Program-made: the position numbers and the translations under genes
DNA from: a virus
Reading direction: 5' to 3' (one strand)
Virus record (IMG/VR): IMGVR_UViG_3300018036_001349
Coordinates: 25,456-89,455 of that record
Length of the DNA: 64,000 bases
The notes under the pieces: generated by a model
Told to the model about the DNA's origin: nothing
Database searches by the model: none
What the model saw: the letters and a program-made list of their open reading frames with translations, nothing else
Part shown: positions 16,379-28,300 of the stretch, piece after piece
Layout: each line of letters begins with the position of its first letter
How positions within the stretch are numbered: position 1 is the first letter of the stretch

Positions 16379-19300
16379 ATGGCTAAAAGAATTCGTTCTG
16401 AGCAGTTTCTTCCAGAAATTTTTCAAACACCTACAAACAAACAATTGCTGCGATCTACACTAGACCAACTGTACCAAAACCCAAAATTAAAACCAACACA
16501 AGGTTATATTGGGCGAAAAATCGGCCCTGGTGTTACTGCTAGTGACAATTATGTGCTGGAGCCAACCGAAACTAGAACAAACTACCAAATGGAACCAGGA
16601 GTTGTTCAGCTTAAACCAAATACAAATCAAGTTGAAAATGCAATCACTTATCCAGGTATCATTGACAGTTTAAAAATGCAAGGCGCTGATGTTTCACGCC
16701 ACGACAGATTGTTTAACAGTGAATATTATAGCTTTGATCCATTTGTTGATTATGACAAGTATGTAAATTTTGGGCAATACTATTGGGTACCCAGTGGACC
16801 AGATAGTGTTGATGTATTTTCAAATTCCATTCCTGTACAAGATGATTTTGATGTAGAAGACACAGACGACGGATACACCTTCTCCGGTGAAGCTGGTACG
16901 TTACCTACGTTGTCTTTTGTACGTGAAGGGAACTATACTTTTAATATTAACAGCCCGGGTAACAACTTTTGGATACAAAGTGTTCCAGGTACAAGTGGAG
17001 TAGTACCATCTCAGCCAAACCAATCGTCAAGACAGGTATTAGGCGTATCTAACAACGGCGAGGACGCCGGTACTGTTACATTTGATGTACCTGCTAAAAG
17101 CGCACAGAACTTTTACTTTACACTCACTGATATTGGGGCAACTGATTTAATTGACGGTACACTAAAGTTTACTGATATTAACAATCAGTATGTTGACGAA
17201 TTCCTTGCTACCAATGGCGGCATTGACGGAATTTCTGATTTAGAAAATCGTACATTAATTTTAACAAACACTGGCAACGATGGCTGGGAAATCCAAACGC
17301 CGTTTGACACAGAAGGAAACGGATACGGAGAAAACCCATTTGACGATTCTACTCCAATAGCAACTGATGCTGAAAGATATGTGCAATGGAGAATTAACTT
17401 TAACTATGCAGATCCAGATCGTCCGTACATGGAGCTTACTGTTAATCAGAGTATTGCAAATCTAAGCAAAACAAACATTGAATACGGTGCAAACAATGCT
17501 GGTGCTACTTGGTATAAAAATGCTGAAGGTACAATGGAGCGCCAACCTCTTATTACTGCTAACTCTGATATTCTTTACTATCAAGATGGCAGTGACGAAA
17601 CAAATTTTGGTATCATACGCATTGTTGATCAAGAGAATGCCGCAGATTTAAACATATCTGAAATACTTGGGAAAACAAATTACACATCTCCCAATGGTGT
17701 TGTGTTCACTAATGGTCTTAAGGTACGTTTTATTGGAACGGTTGTTCCTGCAAGTTACGAAAACAACGAATATTATGTCGAGGGAGTTGGAACTTCTATT
17801 GACTTGTTATTAACAGATAATTTTGTTACTCCAGAGAAGTACACAGCCAGTACCAGTGTGCCATATGACTCTAACCCATATGATGAAGGCAATTTTGATG
17901 AAACACTGAATGCACCAACTGAGCAAGATTATTTAACAGTCAACCGTGCAAGCATAGACCGCAACGCCTGGAGCCGCAGCAACAGATGGTTCCATATTGA
18001 TGTGTTGGACGCTACAGCAACATACAACAACGTTCCATTGACAATCAACAATGACAACAGAGCCAAACGTCCTATCTTAGAGTTTAGAAAAAATCTAAAA
18101 CTTTTCAATGCAGGTACAGAAGGTATTAATAGTATTGATATTATTGACTTTTCTGAAACAGATGCCTTTTCAAACATTAATGGTACAATTGGGTATTCGA
18201 TCGACGGGTACAGCTTGATCTCAGGATCGCAGGTTATTTTTGCTGCTGATGCAGACCCCGAAGTAAGAAATAAAATTTACGAAGTACAGTTTGTTGAACT
18301 AACTCCGGGTGCTACGCCAATTATTGATTTGCAACCAGCAAGTTTAACAACTCCTGATGTGCCTGCTAACACCACTACAGTAGTAATGAGTGGAAACACA
18401 CAACAAGGCAAAGCATATTGGTTTAACGGCACCAACTGGATCAGTGCACAGCAAAAAACCAAAGTCAATCAAGCACCGTTATTTGATATATTCGACAGTA
18501 ATGGCTACAGCTACTCTGACACAACTGTCTATCCAAGTAGTACATTTGTAGGTACTAAGTTGTTCAGCTATGCAGTGGGCAGCGGTGCAACGGATACTAT
18601 TATCGAACAGCCTCTAAAGTATGCAACTATTGCTAATGTTGGCGATATTGTATTCGACAATAACTTGTATGTCGATACATTTGTATACGTAAACGGTACA
18701 GTTAGTGTTACAAAAACAATCGACGAAGGCACAGTTAGGCAGTATAATACTAGAACTACATTTGATAAACTGCTAGGATGGCAAACATCATTTACTAAAA
18801 CAGTGCAACGACAAAGTTTCAGTTTTGAATACAAGTCTTTACCTCTTGTGTTGGATGTACAAGTAATTGCTGATAAATCATTGATTCCTGTTAAAGTGTA
18901 TGTTGAGGGGCAGTTTGTTCTCCCGGAAAATTACACTTATGCAACTAATGTTGACAGTACGACTACAATTACGTTTAATACGGACAAACAACCAGCAGTT
19001 GATGCAATCGTTGAAGTTCAAGTTATCAGTAACACTGAAAGCGGTGTTGCTTTTTATACTATACCAGTTAACCTTGAATCAAATGCACTAAACGAAAATA
19101 GCAACGGATTCACCTTAGGCACTATTCGTAAGCATTACGAGAGTATTTGTCAAAATTTAGAAAACTTCTCCGGGAAGATTCACGGTGCAAACAATGTACG
19201 TGACCTCGGCAATGTTGTTCCGTTTGGCGGATTAATTCTGCAACAAAGTGCTCCATTGAGTATGATGACAAACTTCATTAATGGCAGGGACTTTGAGTTT

Positions 19301-22300
19301 TTTCGTGCATTGGAATTTAATGCAACTGAATACAACAAAACAAAAAATAAGATTTTAAACTATGTTGCACAAAATGACTGGCAATCAAAAACAACTGCCG
19401 AAATATTAGATGATACACTGGACGCAATAAACAGCGGCAAAAATCAACTAAGTCCATTCTATTGGACCGATGCTATCCCGTCGGGGCCTGTGTTCGAGTT
19501 AACAACATACACAGTTAGTGCAATTACTACAAACGTGTTTGACACACTTTATAGTTACAACATGTTTGCGGCAAATTATGCAGGTATATTGGTATACCAT
19601 ACACCGAAGAGCACCGGAATCGAGACTATCCTAATTGGTAACGGACACGACTATACGGTAGCAGCCGACGGCCCTCGTATCACAATTAATACTGAGAATG
19701 TTACATTAGCAACAGGTGACATTATCAGTATCCGCGAATATACTTCAACATCTGGCAGTTATGTGCCAGCAACCCCGTCAATGATGGGCATGTACGAAAT
19801 ATTTAAACCAGAAAAATTTGAGGATACTACATACGTTGAACCGCAGCAGGTTATTCGAGGACACGACGGCAGTATAACAATTGCATGGGACGAAGGTGAT
19901 TTTAGAAACAATGTATTGCTTGAGTTTGAAAAGCGAGTATACAACAATATAAAAATTAGTGCCGAAAGCCGCAAAACGTTGCCTATTAGTGCAGCTGATG
20001 TTATTCCTGGTCAATTCCGTACCACTGATTACTCGTTAGCTACAATTAATAGCATGCTTGCTGTTAGTTTCTTAAGTTGGGCAGGCGGTAATCGTGTTCC
20101 ATATAAAAATCAAGATTACATTGCAACCAATGAATTTACTTGGAACTATAGTAACAGTACCAATCGTTTGTCGGGCGATTCTTTACTAGGTGGATGGAGA
20201 GCAATTTACTTCCAATTATACGACACAGACAGCCCAGACACCCGTCCTTGGGAAATGCTAGGATTATCCGAAAAGCCATCATGGTGGGAAACACGATATG
20301 GCCCTGCGCCTTACACTTCGGGTAACTTGGTACTATGGGAAGATCTAGCAGCAGGCCGTGTTGCAGATCCAATTGCACCATATGTGCTGCCAGACTATGT
20401 ACGCCCTGGTTTGTTGAATGTTATTCCCACTGATAGCCAAGGAAGACTGTTATCACCATTTGACAGTGTTGTTGGCAACTATGACCAAAACAGTTTCAAA
20501 AAATCTTGGGTTACTGGTGACATGGGACCAGCTGAAACAGCCTGGAGACGTAGTAGTTATTATCCTTTTGCAATACAAAGATTACTTGCACTGACTAAGC
20601 CAGCAGATTACTTCTCGTTGTACTCTGACAGAGATGCTTGGAATTATAATGCAGTCTTTGGTCAGTATTTGTTAAACAATAGATTTAGATTAAATGCGTC
20701 ACAAATTGGAATTTATGGTAACGGCAGTATTAAGAACAGTTATATTAATTTCATTGTTGACTATAATAGAGTTACTGGTTTAGACAGCACTACACTATTA
20801 ACAGATAAGTTAGCAAACATTGATGTGCGTTTATGTTATAGAATGGCAGCGTTCAGCGATCAGAATTATTTAAAGATATTCAGCGAGAAGAGTTCTCCGA
20901 ACAGTCTTAATGCTAGCCTGTTGTTGCCTGACGAAAGTTATCAACTATTCCTGTACCAAAACCCAAGTTTCTCTGAAATACAATATAGCAGCGTTATTGT
21001 ACAAAGAACTACAACAGGCTATACTGTTAGCGGGTACTCAACTACAAAACCATATTTCAGCATACTAGAAAGTGTACCAAGCGGAAACTTCAACAGGATG
21101 ACGGTGAATGGCGAAACATTCCGTGTTGCTAATACATATTCTAACAATGTAATCACTGTGCCATATGGTTACGAATTCACTAGTAAAAACGGAGTTGTTG
21201 ACTTTTTAGTTAGCTACGGCAAACTACTTGAGTCACAAGGTATGGCGTTTGAATCACGTGAAGATACAGTGATCCTTAATTGGGATCAAATGGCGCAAGA
21301 ATTTTTATACTGGGCTGGGCAAGCTTGGATTGCAGGCAGTCTGATTAATTTAAACCCAGCTGCTAATGTACTAAAATTAGAGCAGCCAAACAGCGTAGTC
21401 GAAAGTTTAAAAAACGAAAACATCAATGATGTATTGTTGGATCAGAACTATACTCCGCTAACAACAAACGAATATGCAGTCGAAAGATTGGACAATGAAC
21501 TAAAATTAGTTGGTCTTAATAACCAAACCTTCAGTTATCTTAATGCAAGATTTACTAGCTATGAACACATTATTGTTTTTGATAATGTTAGTATCTTTAA
21601 TGACCTTGTGTATGAACCAAAGACCGCAGCAAGACAAAGTCGCTTGTTATTGAATGGTTACACAGTGTATGATTGGAACGGTACACTTGATGCACAAGGA
21701 TTTATTCTCAATGAGGATAACATTAAGCCCTGGGTTCCTAACCAAGCATACACCAAAGGGCAAATTGTTTTTTATAAGAATTCTTACTGGAGTGCAGTTG
21801 AACTATTAGCACCAACAGAAAAATTTGATTTCTCTAAGTGGATAAAAAGCGATTATAATAAAATACAAAAAGGGTTGTTGCCGAACCTTTCTAGTAAAGC
21901 AAGCGGTTTACAAGAAAACTATGATATACACACTGCAAATCTTGAAGACGATGCTACATTACTTGGTATGGGACTAATTGGATTCAGACCAAGACAGTAT
22001 ATGCAGAATTTAAACTTAGACGATATTTCGCAAGCCGGGCTATACTCGCAATTCTTGGGAACAAAAGGCACACTACAGGCAGCCGAAGTCTTTAAGAGTG
22101 CCAATCTTGGCAAAGAACAAGCCGAATATGAAATATTCGAAAACTGGGCAATACAGCGTGGGATATATGGCGCAAGCGCAAATCGTAGTTACTATGAATT
22201 GCAACTCGACGAAAGCAAATTACTTGGTAATCCAACTACAATTGATGTTGTTAATGCTGGTGAAACAAGTACCGCAAATCAAACAGTTTTAGTAAACAAC

Positions 22301-25300
22301 TTATACAAACAAAGTTATAAAATCACCGATCCAGACATACTACCAACAGTGTCTCAGATTCCCCAAGATGTGGGATTACCAAGTGCTGGTTATGTAAATT
22401 ACGACGATGTTGATATTAAAGTTTTTGACTACAATGACTTGACAAATGTTATTCTTAACATGGAGAAAGTTACTGTTGGCACTAATGTATGGGTAGCAAA
22501 GGACAATAGATATGATTGGAATATCTATAGGACCAATTTGGTTAATGCCAATGTTGTCCGTGTATTTGATAATTTAAATGGAACATGTACAGTAACATTT
22601 GATGTTAATCACGGATTGTTAGCAGCTGATAGATTGGTTATTAAATATTTCAATAATAATGTTGATGGCGCTTATATTGTTAAATCAGTAACAGGGCTAA
22701 AAACTCTAGTTCTTGATTTAGTACTACTCGGAAATACAACTGACGTAACTGGCAACGGTCGTGCGTTTGTGTTAGAAAGTGTTCGTGTTGCACAGCCGGC
22801 TGATATTGCTAACTTGAGCTTTGTAAACGACATATTGCCTACCAACGAAGTGTGGGCTGACAATAACGGCAGCGACAACTGGGAAGTGTTGGAGAAAATT
22901 AATCCATTTGGCGAACCAAGTGACCTAGCCTCTCCTACCACTGAAATGAATTCACGATTCGGTACAGCCATTGCCCAGGGATTGCGTAACCAAGGGTTAA
23001 TAGTCGGTGCTCCAGGTTTTAATTCCGGGGTTGGCGCAATAAATGCCTACAATAGTAGCGAAGGTGTATATGTAGAAACTAGTACTATATCCCCTGCAAC
23101 CACTGGATTTAGTGGATTTGGTAGTAGTTTAGCAGTAGGTGATTTTGATTGGGCAATTGTGGGCGCATCTGCTAGTGACAGCAATAGAGGTTACGCAGTT
23201 GCTATTAATAGAAATCCAACCAATGGTAGCTACAGGCAAACACAAATCTTTGTCGGTGCCGCTGGTACACCAGAGCACGGGCACGGAGTAGCCATCAGTA
23301 GAGACGAACGCTGGATGTATATTAGTTCACCAGCTACCAACGAAATTGACGCATATAACTTGGTCGATGTACAAAATCAAGCTATAGAATACACCGGCGA
23401 TTCTACTACTACTCGATTTGCAATCACCCCAGATATCGTAGTTAGCGACCAAACACAAATTGGTGTAACTGTCAACAACATTAATAAACCAGTTGGCGGA
23501 GATTGGGTCTTAGAAACTATTAGCGGCGTAACATATGTAACATTTAATGCAGCACTAAACAACGGCGATGCATTGCGAATTACACGATTTCAGGGTTTTA
23601 CAGACAACAACGCAGTTGCAAAAACTACATTTGATACCAGCATGTTGTACACTGTAAGTGACATTTATAGTTTTGCAGTATATGTTAATAACGTACTACA
23701 GCGCCCAACCATTGATTATACGTTTGTTGGCGATGATGTTGTGCTTACTTCGCCTGCAACAGGTACAGTTGTTATTAATTCAAAAAATTACTGGAAACAC
23801 ATTGACACATTTACTGTATCTGGCATAGTAGGCGGTGCCCGACTTGGGCAAAGCATTTCGACAACAACCGATGGACGTCAGATCATGATTGGCGCACCCG
23901 ACGATACAGTTGGTTCTGACACTCTAGCAGGCACAGTTCATATTATAGACAGGAGTGTTGAAAGATTTCAAGTAATCGATGCAACAGTTAAAACTTACAC
24001 TGTTACAGATACCCCAAATGGCCCGGTAAGTGTCACTGTTAATGGCAATTATTTAATTCCAACTAATAACTTTAACAATCCGCAGTTTAGTGTTGCTGGC
24101 AATGTTATTACAATTGGCACTACTGCTAATCCTGTAACACTAAATGTTGGCGATATAATTGAAATTGAAACCAACACTTTTAGACTGATGCAAAGCATAC
24201 AATCAACTGCACCTGGCGCTAGTTATAATTTTGGTAGTGTAGTTAAAAACTGCCCAACAAATTGTAGTTTGTATGTCGGTGTGCCAAACGACAGTGCAAT
24301 TAAACCCGAAGCTGGTAGTGTTGAGCGCTGGGCAAATCAAAGTAGATTGTTTGGCACTATAACAGGAACTATTGCTAATCCAGTATTAACTGTTGGAAAT
24401 AGTATTCGTATTAACAATTATTATGTTGTATTAACTGGTACAACAGTTGCGTCATTGGTTGGTGATATCAATGATGCAAATATTCCTAATATAACTGCAA
24501 TTGACAATGCTGGTAAATTGCTTCTCACATTGCAAAATGTAGCTGCTGGCGATGAATTTATCAAGTTGCAAGTATTACCTGGTGCTGGAACAGCCTATGC
24601 TGATCTTGGAATTGAACAAATGGTATTTGCACAACAGATCACATCGCCAATAGTGCAAGCATATGGTCATTTTGGAACCAGTGCAAGCATTAGTAATAAT
24701 GCACTAACACTAGTAGTTGGTGCACCAGACTCAACTGCAATTATGGCAACAACATTTGATGCTGCAACCACTGATTTTGATTCAGGTAGCACACCATTTA
24801 ATGATCCAGTAACACAATCAGGCGTTGCAATAACATATGATTTCTTAAATGCAGCAAACCCAAGTATTACAAACTTTGGTAAATTTGTGTTTGGTCAACA
24901 AATATTTGACACAACTATAAACAGTCTTGATAAATTTGGATCAGCTGTTGATTATCGCAACGGTACGTTGCTAGTAGGTGCACCAAATAATGATCTTGAT
25001 GATAGTACAGACCTTAACAGCGGCCGCACTATTCAAGTTATTAATGCCAAAAAAGAACTAGCTTGGAAAATAGTATACAAGCAAGAGCCAGTTGTCAACA
25101 CCGCACTTCTAAACAGTGTGTTCCTTTATGACAAGCGCAGCAATGATGTTACTAATTACTTGGACTTCATTGATCCGTTGAATGGAAAAATACTCGGAGC
25201 AGCGCAGGCAAATATTAACTACACCGGCGGTGTTGATCCTGCTGCATATAATACTGGCGAAGTAAACAATTTTGGTTCACAGTGGAACAGTAATCATCTC

Positions 25301-28300
25301 GGGGAAATGTGGTGGGATTTATCAACAGTTCGATTTATTGATTATCACCAAGACACAATTGAATACAAAGCCAGACGATGGGGTCAACTATTTGAAGGTT
25401 CTGTTGTAGATGTGTATCAGTGGACAGAGAATACAGTGCCGCCAAGCGAATACACAGGAACTGGCACAGTTTACAGTACCACGAGTTACACTATGACAAG
25501 TGTGCTCGACAGTGCAGGAACTTTTGTAACTTATTATTACTATTGGGTAAAAGGCATCACAAGCGTAAGCCCGGGTAAAACTCTAAGTGCTGCTGGGGTA
25601 ACACAGTATATCGAAAATCCACGTAGTAGTGGCATTAGTTATGCGGCTGCAATAACACCTAGCACAACAGCACTTTACAACTGTAATAGTTTTATTAGTG
25701 CTAAAGATACAATTTTACACATCGAATTTGATAAAATTGCAAACACCGACAATGTCCATGCTGAATACGACTTGGTTACTGCTGGAAACCCTAGTAGTTT
25801 CCTTGGCGCCAGCCTTTATAGAAAGTTACTTGATAGTTTCTGTGGCGAAGATACACTAGGCAACATAGTACCAGATGCAACATTAAGTGCAGCCGACGAG
25901 TACGGGGTTAACTTTAGACCAAGACAGAGCATGTTCAAAGATCGATTCCTTGCTCTTGACAATTATCTATCACGAGCAAATAAAATTATGGCACTGTACC
26001 CTATTACAGACAGCAAGAAGTTTGATTTGCTTAATAGCGAAGAACCAGAGCCGACTAAAGATAGTGGCGCCTGGGATAAACGAATTGCAACATATGCAGA
26101 ATTGACATATCAAGACCTGCGTCAAGTTCCTGTTGGATATATTTACTTGGTGGCAAGTGACAGCACTCAGCAAGGATTGTGGACAACTTATACAGTACAA
26201 GCAGATAAATCCTTGTTACTCAGTAGAGTTCAAACATACGATACTAAACTTTATTGGAGCTATGTTGACTGGGTAGCAGTAGGATATGATGCATCAATTA
26301 GCCCAAAAACTGAAGTTGCAGTATACAGTGACCTACTTGCATTAACACCAGTAAATGGCCAAACAGTAAAAGTAACTGCAAATAGTTTTGGCAAAAGCGA
26401 AATATACCAATGGACTAGTGCTTCTAATGAATGGGTGCGTGTACAGCTCACTGATGGTACAGTTGCAATCAATAATACTATTTGGGATTATTCAATTGGG
26501 CGATTTGGGTTTGATACTGAAGTTTTTGATGCACAAAGATTCGATCAAGCACCAAACACTGAAACACGTCAGATTCTCAAAGCATTAAATCAAGAAATAT
26601 TCACAACAGACTTAGAAATTCATCGAAATGAGCTACTAATTCAAACATTTGAATTTATTATAACCGAGCAAACAGCACCAGACTGGTTGTTTAAGACTAG
26701 TTTGATTGATGTTTCGCACAAAATTCGCGACTTGCTTCCGTATCCGATTTATAAACGTGATAACCAAGACTTTGTTAGCGATTACATCGATGAAATTAAA
26801 CCTTATCATGTTCAAATTCGTGAATTTAACCTGCGTTATGAAGGCATTGACAGTTACAATGGTAGTGCTACAGATTTTGATGTGCCAGCTTATTATGACG
26901 AGCTAAGACAAGGATTCATATCGCCTATCTTGGACAACAACACTGACAATCCTATGTCATTGAGCAGCTTTCCTAGTACTGACCCAATATGGAAAACTTG
27001 GCCCTACAGCCAATGGATTAGCAACTACTTGCTAGAACTAAGCAGTGTTACTGTAATAAATGGTGGTTCGGGGTATACTGTTCCTCCACAAGTTATTGTA
27101 ACAGGTGATGCAGATACACAAGCAACAATGGAAGCAAAAGTTAATAGTGCTGGGCAATTAATTAGTGTAACTGTGCTTACACCCGGAAGCGGATATACGA
27201 CTACTCCAATTATTACTATCTCGGGTGGCAACGGCGTTGGTGCAACTGCAATTGCAGTGCTTGCGCCAAGTCTAGTTCGAGACATAGTAACAACAATCAA
27301 GTACGACAGAATTACTTACAACAGTCAAGTAGTTGATTGGCAAGCAAATACAGTTTATACTGCAAATGAACTTGTGCGATATCCTGTGCCTACTGTTGGC
27401 ACGGTTGCTACAACACAAGCAAAAGTTTATCAAGTAATTGCAGACTTTACTAGTACCTCAACATTCGATCCTGACAATTATACAATAGTTGATCCAAGTA
27501 CACTAGACGGCGCAGACAGAACAATTGGTATGTATACGCCAACTCCATCTGATCCAGGTCGAGAATTAGCACAGCTAATGACAGGGATTGATTACCCTGG
27601 TGTACAAGTACAAGGACCAGACTTTGACCAAAACACCGGTTTTGATGTAGGCAACTACGATATTAATCCGTTTGATAACATTGAGGTTGGCCCCGAGGGC
27701 TTGCCAACATACAGCGCCGAAATCTTGGATGTTATATATGAGAGCTCGTTTACTGATTCATACTTGGGAATACGTGCAACTGATATTAATGTTGAAGGTG
27801 GCGAATTTATCGACACATATAGCTCACATGCACCAGAGGAACTAGTCCCAGGTAGTGAGTTTGATACATTAGATCTCAAAGTTTACACTCGCCCAGGCAG
27901 TGATTGGTCTAATAACGGCCACGGCTTTAGCATCAAGGGTGTTAGCGTTGAGTACACCGGAGTTGGGACAACAGTTAGTTTTGCAGGTCTTATACAGCAC
28001 CCCATTGAGCTTGAAGTTTATAACGAGCTCAGTGGACAAAATGTTGATCCAAGTAGCTACACTATTAATTGGGTTACTAAAGTAATTACACTTAATAGTG
28101 GAAATGTAGGAGATGTGTTTGATGTTCAAATCTATGGACTAGGAGGTGGATCGCAACTTTACAAAGAAAGTTTTGTAGGCAACACCATCACCAATGCAAC
28201 ACAGCAGATTAACGTAGCATACACAGAAATTGCCGAGATGGTTGTGTTTGTTAATGGCGCACTTTTTACAAACTACACTTATGCAGCCAGCGGCAGTTTT